A stretch of DNA of 64,000 bases from an uncultured Clostridia bacterium (GCA_934636105.1 CAKTZR010000014.1:17277-81276), one strand, 5' to 3'; shown: positions 33,004 to 42,396, numbered from the stretch's first letter. A program made the numbers and translations. Notes: a model not told the origin generated them from the sequence alone.

Positions 33004-34011
33004 GTGGCCGTAACCATTCGGGAAGTGGCGGCGCTGGCCGGCGTGTCGCCCTCGACCGTATCCCGAACCTGCCGGAATAATCCCTCCATCAGCGAGGAAA
33101 CCAAGGAGCGCGTGCGCCGCGCTGCCAGACAACTGGGCTATGCGATGGAGGGCGTATCCGCGCCTTCGCCGCGCACCATCGGCGTGATTCTGCCGCCGAG
33201 CGCGAAGGAAGTTTACGAAAATCCCTTCTATTTGGAAATGATCCGCGGCATCAACCAGTTCTGCAACGCGCATCAATACGTCAGCACCATCGTCACCGGG
33301 CGCGACAACGACGAAATTCTGTCTGCGGTTCGGCTGCTGGTTTCCTCCGGCACGGCGGATGCGTTTATTCTGCTCTATTCCAGGCAGGGCGATACCGTCA
33401 TTGATTATCTGGTGCAGGCGAAGCTGATGTATGTGCTCATTGGCAAGGCCTATGCCTATGCGAATAAGACGGTCTATATCGACAACGACAACTTTCTGGC
33501 CGGGCAGGAGGCGACCGAATACCTCATCCGCAGGGGGCATCGTCGCATCGCCTATCTGGGCAGCGACAACGCCTATCTGTTCACCGCGGACAGAAAGCGC
33601 GGCTATCAGTCTGCGCTGGCGCTGGCGGGTCTGCCCCTGCACGAGGATTACTGCGTGGAGATGACCGCGCTGGATATGGAGGACGCCGCGTTGCATGCGC
33701 TCATCGAACGGGCGGACAGGCCGACGGCGATTGTCGTCAGCGACGATCTGCTGGGCATGACGCTTGAGCGCGTCTGTCTGACGCACGGACTTTCCATTCC
33801 GAGGGATATCTCGATCATTTCCTTTAATAATTCGCTCTTTGCGAAGCTCACCTCGCCCCGGCTTACCTCGGTGGATCTCAATTCCTTTCAGCTCGGCATT
33901 GAAGCGGCCAGCCAGCTCATCAGCCACATCGACCACCCGGAATTGATGGCAACCAAGAGCATCATTCCGCACCGCATCGTCGAGCGGGAGAGCTGCGCGC
34001 CGTTGACCTGA
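33004..34011 (+). CDS. LacI-family transcriptional regulator
   Basis: This 335-residue regulator has an N-terminal LacI headpiece (VTIREVAALAGVSPSTVSRTCRNN) followed by a periplasmic-binding-like sugar domain (TIGVILPPSAKEVYENPFYLEM; ISIISFNNSLFAKLTSPRLTS). I use GTG 33004, because AAAGGAG precedes it and the helix-turn-helix begins there; the longer frame upstream runs through the promoter. It should repress the divergent sugar operon until its sugar ligand binds. Confidence 0.95.
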   Translation: MAVTIREVAALAGVSPSTVSRTCRNNPSISEETKERVRRAARQLGYAMEGVSAPSPRTIGVILPPSAKEVYENPFYLEMIRGINQFCNAHQYVSTIVTGRDNDEILSAVRLLVSSGTADAFILLYSRQGDTVIDYLVQAKLMYVLIGKAYAYANKTVYIDNDNFLAGQEATEYLIRRGHRRIAYLGSDNAYLFTADRKRGYQSALALAGLPLHEDYCVEMTALDMEDAALHALIERADRPTAIVVSDDLLGMTLERVCLTHGLSIPRDISIISFNNSLFAKLTSPRLTSVDLNSFQLGIEAASQLISHIDHPELMATKSIIPHRIVERESCAPLT

Positions 34012-34032
34012 CGCATCCGGAGGGAAAACGCG

Positions 34033-34615
34033 ATGTATTACAAAATCGGCACACTGGCCAAGCGCTTCCGCATTTCGCCACAGACCATCCGCTACTACGA
34101 AAAACTCGGCTTTTTGAAAGCGGATCGGCGGGATCAGTCCACCACACGCTATTATCATGCCCGAAATCTCAAATGGCTTTGCAGCATCCGCCAATATCAC
34201 GGCATGGGCTTCGGTTCGGAGGAAATCTGCGACCTGTTCAAAGCGGAAACGCTTGCGGAATTGAGCGGCAAAATCGACCGGAAACAGCTCCAGCTGACGG
34301 AGGAAATCCGCCGGCTCGAACAGAAGCGGCTACTGCGTGGAGGAAAACCGGGCGCAGGCGCTCGGTTTGTCGGACGGGAGCTGGGCAGAGCGGTTTGAAA
34401 GCCGGCTCTGCATCCGCACCGTCATTTCGATGTCGCCGGGGGATGAGTCGGTCGCGCATGCGCTTCGCTTTGCGGAGGAAAACGGGCTGGAAATCGTCGG
34501 CGACGCGCTGGAATGCTGTCTGGCCAAGGTCGGCGAAATCGAATGTCTGCAAACCGACGTGATTCCCGGCAAAATCTACTATGAATGCTATATTCCTGTC
34601 AGAAGGAAGGCTTGA
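34033..34615 (+). pseudogene. MerR-family regulator, frameshifted
   Basis: The first part (from ATG 34033) is a clear MerR DNA-binding domain: IGTLAKRFRISPQTIRYYEK, RYYHARNLKWLCSIRQYHGM and GFGSEEICDLF, then a coiled coil to about LEQKR (34328). From there the frame gives nonsense to 34398. The next frame carries on sensibly (ENRAQALGLSDGSWAERFES) into an effector-binding-like domain ending at 34615 (GKIYYECYIPV). The frame moves by +1 near 34325-34337. Translated as it stands it would be only 121 residues. It lies 21 bases after the LacI gene. Confidence 0.75.
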
Positions 34616-34761
34616 CGGCGGCAAAAAAATAAAATATTTTCCGCAATTTGCTTTTTTCCTCTTGAATCTACAACTGTTTGAGATGTTAAAATTCAGATAA
34701 ATCCGATGTTTGCTATGAGGACGCATCGGGACGAACGGAAACACATCAAGGAGGAAAGAAG

Positions 34762-36936
34762 ATGGACAAGAGGAAGGCATGTCTGGCGGCGGCCGCGGCG
34801 CTCTCCCTGTCGCTGAGCACGGGCTTTGCAGCGGGCGACGGCACATACGCGGCGACGGCCAAGGGCTTTGGCGGCGACGTGACCGTGACGCTCTCCATTC
34901 AGGATGGCAAGCTGATTGACGTGACGGCGGAAGGCGCGTCGGAGACCGACGGCGTAGGCTCGCGCGCGATTGAGCTGATGCCGGGCGCGATGCTGGCGGG
35001 CAACACGGTGGAGACGGACGGCGTTTCCGGCGCGACTGTGACGAGCACCGCCATTCTGGAAGCGGCGAAGGCCGCGCTGGCGGAAAGCGGCGTGACCCTG
35101 ACCGCCCAGCAGGCGGATATCGAGCAGCACATGACCCCCGGCACGTATACCGGCGAGGCCTACGGCAAGTGGAAAAAGGGCAGCATCGAGGGCGAGCGCT
35201 TCGGCTCTCCGGCGATCATCCAGCCGACGCAGGTTGCCGTGACCGTGGATGAAACCAGCATCCTCAAGGTCGAGGTGCTGGATTGCTCGGATACGCCGGG
35301 CTTCACCGATCCGTGCATCGAGCGCATTCCGGCGGCCATCGTCGAGCAGCAGTCCATCGCGGTGGATACGGTGACAGGCGCGACGCTGACCAGTCAGGCG
35401 ATTCTTTCCGGCGTGCAGCAGGCGCTGGAGCAGGCGGGCGCGAACCTCGCCGGCTTCAACAAGCCCGCTGAGAAGGTGAACGCAACCGAGGAATACACCG
35501 TCGATCTGGCGATTGTCGGCTCCGGCGCAGCCGGAACGATGGCCGCGATTGAGGCGATGGAAGCGGGCGTAAACACGATCGTGCTGGAAAAGACGGGCAA
35601 GGTCGGCGGCACCTCTGTGTGCTCGACGGGCTTTGCGGCGATCAAGTCCCAGCAGCAGATTGACGCTGGCGTGGACAGCTACACTGTAGACAGTGCGTTC
35701 CGCGAACTGATGGATTTCTGCAAGTGGCGCGCGGATGCTCCGCTGGTTTACAACGTGCTGGAAAACAGCGGCAGCGTGGCGGATCGCATTCAGGCGTATT
35801 GGGCGCAGACGGACGATCCCGGCGTGAAGAAGGCCGGCGTGACGGCGCACGACACGGGCAAGGGCACGCACAAGTTTGACGTGCTTTATGACAACTTCCT
35901 CAAGCCCGCAGGCGTGAACCTGATGCTCGAAACGACCGCTAAAGAGCTGATCACCGAGAACGGCGCGGTCGTCGGCGTGAAGGCCACCAAGCAGGACGGC
36001 ACCGAAGTGATTGTCCACGCGAAGAACGTGCTGGTCTGCACCGGCGGCTTCGGCGGCAACAACGAGATGCTCAAGGAATATTTCGGCCACGATAACTTCT
36101 ACCTCAACGGCCTTTCCAGCAATGTCGGCGACGGCATCAACATGTGCCTGGATGTGGGCGCAGTGCTCTCCGATGAGGTTTCCCCGCATCTGGCCGAGTT
36201 CTGCTCCAACAAGAAGGTCGATTTCTACGCCGGATACATGAAGTTCATGAATCAGGCGGGCTTCCTGGCGCTGGATCCGTCCGGCGAGCGCTTTGTCAAC
36301 GAGGAATTCTTCGTCACGCAGGCGCTGAGCTATGGCGCTTCCGCGCTGCGCCGCGTGGGCTATGCCTATCTGGTCTTCACGCAGGATCAGCTCGACGCGA
36401 TGGTGGAAAAGGGCCTGTGGGGCGTGCTCTCCGAGGACACCATCAACAGCCTGAAGCTGCGTTCGCGCATCACCGTTCCTTCCTATTACACGTTGTATGA
36501 CGAGATGAACGAGGCGCTGGCCGCGGGCGAGGCCTTCAAGGCTGATACGCTGGAGGGACTCGGCGAGGCCATCGGCTTTGCGGATCAGAGCGTCTATCAG
36601 AAGGCGATTGCCGATTATCAGACCGTGCTCGCCACGGGCGAAGACCCGCTGTTCGGCAAGCGCGCGGACATGATGCCCAATCTGGACAACGGCCCGTACT
36701 ACGCTGTGCGCGTCATTTCCGCCATCGACGGCACGTACAACGGCATCCGCGTCAACAAGAACATGCAGGCCATCGGCAGCGACTATCAGCCGATCAAGGG
36801 TCTGTACGTCGCGGGTCAGGACAGCGGCGGATACTTCAGCTATCCGTACTACGAGGGCGTCGGCTGGACGCAGGGCTATGCCTGGACTTCCGGCTCCATC
36901 GCGGGCAAGAGCATCGTCGAAAGCATGAAGGAATAA
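34762..36936 (+). CDS. Secreted flavoprotein reductase with two FMN-attachment domains and an FAD domain
   Basis: This 724-residue exported protein has a signal peptide ending near GFAAG. Two FMN-binding domains follow, each with the ApbE flavinylation motif: DGVSGAT (86-92) and DTVTGAT (202-208). A fumarate-reductase-like FAD domain starts at VDLAIVGSGAAGTMAA (GSGAAG 253-258), with GGFGGNNEM and the C-terminal LYVAGQDSGGYFSYPYYEG FAD contacts. These enzymes are external terminal reductases in flavin-based anaerobic electron transfer; acceptors include fumarate, urocanate and cinnamates. The acceptor here is not readable. ApbE is not in the window. Ribosome site AAGGAGG. Confidence 0.92.
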   Translation: MDKRKACLAAAAALSLSLSTGFAAGDGTYAATAKGFGGDVTVTLSIQDGKLIDVTAEGASETDGVGSRAIELMPGAMLAGNTVETDGVSGATVTSTAILEAAKAALAESGVTLTAQQADIEQHMTPGTYTGEAYGKWKKGSIEGERFGSPAIIQPTQVAVTVDETSILKVEVLDCSDTPGFTDPCIERIPAAIVEQQSIAVDTVTGATLTSQAILSGVQQALEQAGANLAGFNKPAEKVNATEEYTVDLAIVGSGAAGTMAAIEAMEAGVNTIVLEKTGKVGGTSVCSTGFAAIKSQQQIDAGVDSYTVDSAFRELMDFCKWRADAPLVYNVLENSGSVADRIQAYWAQTDDPGVKKAGVTAHDTGKGTHKFDVLYDNFLKPAGVNLMLETTAKELITENGAVVGVKATKQDGTEVIVHAKNVLVCTGGFGGNNEMLKEYFGHDNFYLNGLSSNVGDGINMCLDVGAVLSDEVSPHLAEFCSNKKVDFYAGYMKFMNQAGFLALDPSGERFVNEEFFVTQALSYGASALRRVGYAYLVFTQDQLDAMVEKGLWGVLSEDTINSLKLRSRITVPSYYTLYDEMNEALAAGEAFKADTLEGLGEAIGFADQSVYQKAIADYQTVLATGEDPLFGKRADMMPNLDNGPYYAVRVISAIDGTYNGIRVNKNMQAIGSDYQPIKGLYVAGQDSGGYFSYPYYEGVGWTQGYAWTSGSIAGKSIVESMKE

Positions 36937-36964
36937 TTTCTTCAGAAACAACGGCATAAAAACA

Positions 36965-37006
36965 AACGAGGATGTCGGGCAGAGCGCCTGACATCCTCGT
37001 TATTTT
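36965..37006. terminator. Bidirectional terminator between flavoprotein and LysR genes
   Basis: AACGAGGATGTC (36965-36976) pairs with GACATCCTCGTT (36990-37001), then TATTTTGTCATTTTTT. The stem includes the lysR-type stop codon. Confidence 0.85.
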
Positions 37007-37854
37007 GTCATTTTTTGGAAAAGTGCCGTCACCGCGGCGTCCTTCGGCGTGTTTTTGCGGAAGGCGAAGTAGACCACGCGCTTGGGCAGGGTTTCGGCGA
37101 TGGGCACGCGGGCCAGCGCAAACGGGGCGAGCAGGCTCACATTCAGACAGAGCGATATACCCGCGCCGGAAGCGACCATGCCGCCGATGGCCGTTTCATC
37201 ATCCAGTTCATAGGCGATGTTCGGCGTGAGCCCTGCGGCGGCGAAAACCTCCATGAGCAGATGATGAACGGGAGAAATTGATTTGTAGGTCAGCAGGGGA
37301 TAGCGCAGGAGCTCATCCAGCGAAACCGGGCGGTTCAGCTGGGCCAAGGGATGATTCGGCGGTGCGATAAGCACCCACGATTCCGTATAAACCGGCTCGA
37401 AGCGCAGCTCGTCAAACCCCGGCATGAACGAGCAAAGCCCGGCGTTCAGCTGGCCGGACTCGATTTGGGTCAGAATGTCTCTGGATGCGCCGACGCTTAC
37501 GTTCACGGTGATCTGCGGATGTTCCGCGCGGAAATCGACGATCAGCTTTGGGATGCGCTGCGCCATGGCCGTGGCAATCGCGCCGAGCCGGATCACGCCG
37601 CCGCGCTGCACGGCCTGAACGCCTTGTTCGATGGATTCCAGCGCGGCCTTGGCATAGCGATAAAACGTCTCTCCGGCGGGCGTGAGGGAAATGCGTCGCC
37701 CCTCGCGCGCCACGAGCAGGCAGCCCAGCTCCTTTTCCAGCGTGGAAATGGCATAGCTTAAGCTGGGCTGGGCGATGAAAAGCGCCTGCGCGGCCTGCGT
37801 GTAGCTCTGCGTTTGGGCGAGCATGCAGAAATAGGTCAGCTGATTGAGCGTCAT
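37000..37854 (-). CDS. LysR-family transcriptional regulator
   Basis: This 284-residue regulator has an N-terminal winged helix (LNQLTYFCMLAQTQSYTQAAQALFIAQPSLSYAISTLEKEL) and a LysR substrate domain (IRLGAIATAMAQRIPKLIVDF; LLTYKSISPVHHLLMEVF). It starts with ATG 37854 behind GGAGG. It is divergent from the flavoprotein at 38016 with a LysR-type box between them, and is its likely regulator. The ligand may be the electron acceptor of that enzyme, by inference. Confidence 0.95.
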   Translation of the reverse strand: MTLNQLTYFCMLAQTQSYTQAAQALFIAQPSLSYAISTLEKELGCLLVAREGRRISLTPAGETFYRYAKAALESIEQGVQAVQRGGVIRLGAIATAMAQRIPKLIVDFRAEHPQITVNVSVGASRDILTQIESGQLNAGLCSFMPGFDELRFEPVYTESWVLIAPPNHPLAQLNRPVSLDELLRYPLLTYKSISPVHHLLMEVFAAAGLTPNIAYELDDETAIGGMVASGAGISLCLNVSLLAPFALARVPIAETLPKRVVYFAFRKNTPKDAAVTALFQKMTK

Positions 37855-37898
37855 GGGCGGCCTCCGAGGTTGGAATTGCTTTCAGTATACCACAATGG

Positions 37899-37913
37899 AT
37901 AGAGCGGTTCTAT
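37899..37913. promoter_or_regulatory. LysR-type box ATAGA-N5-TCTAT
   Basis: A perfect 5-base-arm dyad containing T-N11-A (37900 and 37912) lies between the divergent lysR-type gene and the flavoprotein gene. This is the standard LysR recognition form. Confidence 0.7.
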
Positions 37914-38015
37914 GGATTGATGAATTTTTTATATTTGTTTTTGGCCGCCGGAATTGATAAAATAGTGGCAAGCACCAAGCTCATATCCGACCATGTATTT
38001 GAGGAGGAAACACAG

Positions 38016-39812
38016 ATGAACAAAAAGCTCCTTTCCATGCTGCTGTCGATCTCCATGATGATGGGCACGGCGGCGCTGGCCGACGGCTATACCGCCGGTA
38101 TGTATACGGGTAAGGCCGACGGCCGCAACGGCGAGATCACCGTGGACGTCACCTTCTCCGAGGATGCGATCACCGATATCGTGGTGAAGGATCATCAGGA
38201 GACGGCGGGCATTTCGGATGCGGCGATCAACGAGCTGCCGGGCGAGATTGTCGCCAGCCAGAGCCTGGCGGTGGACGCCAAGAGCGGCGCGACCTTCACC
38301 TCCGAAGGCCTTGTGAACGCCGTTGCGGACGCCGTGGCGCAGGCCGGCGGCGACGCGGACGCGCTGCGCGCGGTTCCGGTTGAAAAGGAACGCTCCACCG
38401 AGACCATCGAAATGACCACTGACGTGGTTGTGGTCGGCGGCGGCGCGGCCGGTATGGCGGCGACGGTTCGCCTGGAGCAGCTGGGCAAGAACGTGATTCT
38501 GCTGGAGAAGGCCTCCTTCCTCGGCGGCGCGATCTCCGTCAGCGGCGGCAACCAGGTTGTCATGGGCAGCAAACTCCAGGCCGAAGCGGGCGTGACGGAT
38601 GACACCGTGGATTCCATGGTGGAGGACTTCATGAAGAACGGCGCGAACCTCAACGTGCCGGAGCTGCTCACCCTCTACGCCGAGAACGTCGGCGCAACGA
38701 CCGATTGGCTGAATGAGGATTGCGGCATTGCCTTCGATATGGAAGGCGGCCTGCATCAGCTGGGCGAGTACAGCCATAACCGCGAGCTGGCCTATGTCGG
38801 CGGCGGCGCGGGCTTTGCCGAGAGCATGCGCGCGGCGGTGGAAAAGAGCGGCGCGACCGTGCTGCTCTCTACCCGTGCGCAGAGTCTGAACGTGGAGGAT
38901 GGCAAGGTGACCGGCGTGACCGCGCAGGCCAACGAGGGCACCACCTACGTCATCACCGCTGAAAACGTGATTCTGGCGACGGGCGGCTACGGCGCGAGCG
39001 ACACCCTGCTCAGCGACGAGCTGGCTTCCGCGCTCTACTACGGTCCGTCCACCTCGACCGGCGACGGCGTCATCATGGCGACAGCCGACGGCGTCAACGC
39101 CGCGACCCGCCTGATGGAATACGGCAAGCGTTACCCGAACGGCGTGGAAGTCAGCAAGGGCATTGCGAAATCCACCATCGCGGGCAACATCACGGGCTGG
39201 ACGATGAGCGCGATCCTCGTCAATGCCGAGGGCGAGCGCGTCGTCAACGAAAAGGCGAGCAACCGCACCATTCTGGAAGCCGAGCTTGCGCAGACCGGTT
39301 CCGAGCTGTTCCTGCTGATGGACAGCGAGACCTTCAACGTCTGGAAGACCAAGCTGGCCGCGGCTGGCCTGACCGAGGAGAGCATCGACGGCTATGTGGC
39401 CGCCAACGGCACGACCACTCCGGTTTTCGCCCACGGCGATACCCTTGAGGAAGTCGCGGCGGCGGCCGGCGTGAACGGCGAGAATCTGGTCAAGACTGTC
39501 GAGCGCTACAACGGCTTTGTGGCCGCGGGCAGCGACGAGGATTTCGGCCGCTCTGCGGATTACATGACGATGGCCATCGGCGACGGCCCGTATTACCTCG
39601 TCGAGCAGAAGCCGCGCTTCGCGACGACGATGGGCGGCCTTGTGGTGAACACCAGCCTGCAGGTGGAGAACACCGACGGCGACGTGATCCCGGGCCTCTA
39701 TGCGGCCGGCGAGGTTGTCGGCGGCGTGATGGGCGATGACTCGCCCTCCGGCGCGAACAACGGCTGGGCGCTGACCGCCGGCAAGCTGGCGGCGGAAGCC
39801 ATAGCGAAATAA
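38016..39812 (+). CDS. Secreted flavoprotein reductase with one FMN-attachment domain and an FAD domain
   Basis: This 598-residue exported protein has a signal peptide ending at TAALA-DG. One FMN-binding domain carries the flavinylation motif DAKSGATFTS (SGAT 90-93). The fumarate-reductase-type FAD domain starts TDVVVVGGGAAGMAAT (GGGAAG 141-146) and includes LATGGYGAS and the C-terminal GLYAAGEVVGGVMGDDSPSGANNGW. It resembles urocanate/fumarate reductases of gut anaerobes. I start at ATG 38016 with GAGGAGG; the frame extends upstream through the promoter. The LysR gene is divergent, so expression is probably acceptor-induced. Confidence 0.94.
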   Translation: MNKKLLSMLLSISMMMGTAALADGYTAGMYTGKADGRNGEITVDVTFSEDAITDIVVKDHQETAGISDAAINELPGEIVASQSLAVDAKSGATFTSEGLVNAVADAVAQAGGDADALRAVPVEKERSTETIEMTTDVVVVGGGAAGMAATVRLEQLGKNVILLEKASFLGGAISVSGGNQVVMGSKLQAEAGVTDDTVDSMVEDFMKNGANLNVPELLTLYAENVGATTDWLNEDCGIAFDMEGGLHQLGEYSHNRELAYVGGGAGFAESMRAAVEKSGATVLLSTRAQSLNVEDGKVTGVTAQANEGTTYVITAENVILATGGYGASDTLLSDELASALYYGPSTSTGDGVIMATADGVNAATRLMEYGKRYPNGVEVSKGIAKSTIAGNITGWTMSAILVNAEGERVVNEKASNRTILEAELAQTGSELFLLMDSETFNVWKTKLAAAGLTEESIDGYVAANGTTTPVFAHGDTLEEVAAAAGVNGENLVKTVERYNGFVAAGSDEDFGRSADYMTMAIGDGPYYLVEQKPRFATTMGGLVVNTSLQVENTDGDVIPGLYAAGEVVGGVMGDDSPSGANNGWALTAGKLAAEAIAK

Positions 39813-39922
39813 GCTTTTCCATTCATCTTTGAATTGAACAGAATCTGATAACACGCCGTCTTGCGAAAGAGCAGGGCGGCGTGTTATCATATATGCAATT
39901 CAACAACAAAGGAATGATGGAG

Positions 39923-40363
39923 ATGAAGCATTCTTTTTATCCGACCGATGCGCTGGAAGCCCGTCTGCGCGAGGACGCCAAGCTGTCCCGCCGCTCGATT
40001 GGAAAAGTGGTCTGCGATATTTTGGATGCGTATTATGCTCAATTCGATGAGCCGACGGAACCGAAACCCGAAGCGCCGAAAGCAGAAATGCCGAAAACTG
40101 AAACGCCAAAATCCGAAACGCCGAGACCGGAAACAGCGAAGGCCGAAGAAATGAACAAAGGCGTTTGTGAGTTGCTGCTGGACGCGGGGCTGAATTATTC
40201 GGATAACCGACCGAAGGGCGGGTGCCTGTGGGTCTTGGATCAGCAGGGCGCAAGAGAACGGCTTTTGAGCATTCAGAAGCAGTTGAACTGTAAATTCGTC
40301 TGGGTTGCGGACGGAAGCAGAGCGACGAACGGAAAAGCGGCGTGGTATATGGTCAAAGGGTGA
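39923..40363 (+). CDS. Small protein with ribbon-helix-helix-like N-terminus and Pro/Glu linker
   Basis: This is a protein of 146 residues. Residues 1-36 (FYPTDALEARLREDAKLSRRSIGKVVCDIL) look like a ribbon-helix-helix DNA-binding or antitoxin-type segment. A repetitive Pro/Lys/Glu/Thr linker (about 40-70) follows. The compact C-terminal domain contains NRPKGGCLWVLD and RATNGKAAWYMVKG, which I do not assign to a named family. AAAGGA (39908-39913) best fits ATG 39923, though ATG 39914 and 39917 are possible. No partner toxin is seen. Confidence 0.6.
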   Translation: MKHSFYPTDALEARLREDAKLSRRSIGKVVCDILDAYYAQFDEPTEPKPEAPKAEMPKTETPKSETPRPETAKAEEMNKGVCELLLDAGLNYSDNRPKGGCLWVLDQQGARERLLSIQKQLNCKFVWVADGSRATNGKAAWYMVKG

Positions 40364-40417
40364 CGGGGTTCCCATTTGTGGCACTTGGTATCGCTTTAAC
40401 CCGGCGATAAAAAACGC

Positions 40418-40648
40418 TTGGTGCTGATGATTGTGCCGCCGCAGGCCAGGCCGCTTGTGACAAACTTGCTGCCGGAGACCGTGGCGAAATACTTCACCCG
40501 CGACGTGGTGGATGTGGAGCTGTTGGCCGAGGACGAGGTGCCGGAGATCGAGCAGCGCGCGGAGGAGCTGCGCGCGCGCACGGAGTCCGGCCGGGTTTCC
40601 AAGCTGGCGTCGAACCTCGTCTTCGACGTGCAGGAGACTCAAATCTAA
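40418..40648 (+). CDS. Short hypothetical protein, possibly a gene remnant
   Basis: An open frame of about 76 codons with a natural-looking composition (VDVELLAEDEVPEIEQRAEEL) ends at 40648 and is followed by a terminator. The start is unclear: TTG 40418 or ATG 40427, without a good ribosome site. An in-frame stop lies at 40397. I recognise no family. It may be the 3' remnant of a longer gene or a chance frame. Confidence 0.3.
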   Translation: MVLMIVPPQARPLVTNLLPETVAKYFTRDVVDVELLAEDEVPEIEQRAEELRARTESGRVSKLASNLVFDVQETQI

Positions 40649-40661
40649 CGGAATACAAAAA

Positions 40662-40706
40662 GAAGGGGAACGCTTTCGGGTTTCAGGCTCGGGGGCGTTC
40701 CTTTTT
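40662..40706 (+). terminator. Terminator
   Basis: AAGGGGAACGC pairs with GGCGTTCCTT, followed by a T run (40702-40706). Confidence 0.65.
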
Positions 40707-40774
40707 GATGTGCTAGGAAAAAGCGTGGTGAAAATCCACAGGCATTTTTGGCAAAAACTTTCTTGCATTTCGGC

Positions 40775-40803
40775 TTGAAAGCGGGCTTTGAGTTTGATAT
40801 ACT
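40775..40803 (+). promoter_or_regulatory. Promoter of the DUF1846 gene
   Basis: TTGAAA (40775-40780), 17-bp spacer, TATACT (40798-40803). Confidence 0.8.
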
Positions 40804-40875
40804 AAACAGTCGAAGTGGTTTTTGAACTATGGCTTGAGGGAGACAGGCACAGCCTGACGGAATGGAGAGAGACAG

Positions 40876-42360
40876 ATGAATCAGGTCGGTTTTGACAGCG
40901 AAAAGTATATCCGGTTGCAATCCGAGCACATCCGTGAGCGGATCAACCAGTTCGGCGGCAAGCTCTATCTGGAGTTTGGCGGCAAGCTCTTTGACGATTA
41001 TCACGCGTCCCGCGTGCTGCCGGGCTTTGCGCCGGATAACAAGATCAAAATGCTGCTGGCCCTGCGCGATCAGGCGGAAATCGTCATCGCCATCAACGCG
41101 GGCGATATCGAAAAGAACAAGCGCCGCGGCGACTTGGGCATCACCTATGACACCGACGTGGCGCGTCTGATCGACGTTTTTCGCGGCTTCGGCCTGTATG
41201 TCGGCTCCATCGCGCTGACGCAGTACGCAGGTCAGCCGGCCGCCGACGTGTTTGAAAAGCGCATGCAGGCGCTCGGCCTGAAGGTCTATCGCCAGTACCG
41301 CATCCCGAATTATCCCGCCGACGTGCGGCTGGTCGTCAGCGACGAGGGCTATGGCCGCAACGACTATATCGAAACCACGCGTTCGCTGGTCGTCGTGACC
41401 GCGCCCGGCCCGGGCAGCGGCAAGATGGCGACCTGTCTCTCCCAACTCTATCACGAGCACAAGCGCGGCGTGAAGGCCGGATATGCCAAGTTCGAAACCT
41501 TCCCGATCTGGAATCTGCCGCTCAAGCATCCGGTCAACCTCGCCTATGAAGCGGCGACGGCCGACCTGAACGACGTGAATATGATCGACCCGTTCCATCT
41601 GGAAGCCTACGGCGTGACGACGGTCAACTACAACCGTGACATCGAGATTTTCCCGGTCCTGCGCACGATTTTCGAGCGCATTTACGGCGAATGCCCGTAC
41701 AAGAGCCCGACGGATATGGGCGTGAATATGGCGGGCTTCTCCATCGTCGATGACGAAGTCTGCCGCGAAGCCTCTAAACAGGAGGTCATCCGCCGCTATT
41801 TCCAGGCCGCCTGCCGCGTCCGTCAGGGGCAGAACGCGCAGAGCGAAGTGGATAAAATCGAGCTGCTGATGCGCACGCTGGATATCGAGCCGGAGCGCCG
41901 CGCTGCTGTGCCCGCCGCCATGGCCGTGGCCGAGCGCACGGGCAAGCCCGCCGTCGCCATCGAGCTGGCGGACGGCCAGCTGGTCACGGGCCGCACGACC
42001 GAGCTGTTCGGCGCGGCCTCCGCGGCGGTGCTCAACGCGCTCAAGACCATCGCGGGCATTGACGACGCGATCAAGCTCATTGCGCCGGACGTGATCGCCT
42101 CCATCCAGACGCTCAAAACCGATTACATGAAGAGCCGCAACCCGCGTCTGCACACTGACGAGATGCTCGTCGCCCTCGCCATCAGCGCGGCCAGCGACCC
42201 GAACGCGCAGAAAGCCATGCAGGCGCTCGACAAGCTCAAGGGCTGCGAGGTGCATTCCACGGTCATTCTCTCCTCTGTGGATGACGGCGTGTTCAAGCGG
42301 CTGGGCATGCGCCTGACCTGCGAACCCATCTACGAAAAGAACAGCCTGTATCACAAGTAA
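40876..42360 (+). CDS. DUF1846 domain protein
   Basis: This 494-residue cytoplasmic protein matches the DUF1846 family over its full length: GFDSEKYIRLQSEHIRERI, LYLEFGGKLFDDYHASRVLP, TAPGPGSGKMATCLSQLYHE and PTDMGVNMAGFSIVDDE. The family is widespread in Firmicutes and its biochemical role is not established; the GPGSGK segment resembles a nucleotide-binding loop. It stands alone with its own promoter and terminator. Ribosome site GGAGAGAG. Confidence 0.94.
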   Translation: MNQVGFDSEKYIRLQSEHIRERINQFGGKLYLEFGGKLFDDYHASRVLPGFAPDNKIKMLLALRDQAEIVIAINAGDIEKNKRRGDLGITYDTDVARLIDVFRGFGLYVGSIALTQYAGQPAADVFEKRMQALGLKVYRQYRIPNYPADVRLVVSDEGYGRNDYIETTRSLVVVTAPGPGSGKMATCLSQLYHEHKRGVKAGYAKFETFPIWNLPLKHPVNLAYEAATADLNDVNMIDPFHLEAYGVTTVNYNRDIEIFPVLRTIFERIYGECPYKSPTDMGVNMAGFSIVDDEVCREASKQEVIRRYFQAACRVRQGQNAQSEVDKIELLMRTLDIEPERRAAVPAAMAVAERTGKPAVAIELADGQLVTGRTTELFGAASAAVLNALKTIAGIDDAIKLIAPDVIASIQTLKTDYMKSRNPRLHTDEMLVALAISAASDPNAQKAMQALDKLKGCEVHSTVILSSVDDGVFKRLGMRLTCEPIYEKNSLYHK

Positions 42361-42367
42361 AGCCTTT

Positions 42368-42396
42368 CCCGCTCTGCCGCGCGCAGAGCGGGTTTT
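42368..42396 (+). terminator. Terminator of the DUF1846 gene
   Basis: CCCGCTCTG pairs with CAGAGCGGG, followed by TTTT. Confidence 0.8.

Noticed and set aside
34693..36957. Open frame of about 750 codons on the minus strand opposite the first flavoprotein gene
   Set aside because: Arg/His/Ala/Val-rich shadow of a GC-rich gene. No ribosome site, no family pattern; the plus strand encodes a complete flavoprotein.
37929..39890. 653-codon minus-strand frame opposite the second flavoprotein
   Set aside because: His/Arg/Ala-rich shadow; same reasoning.
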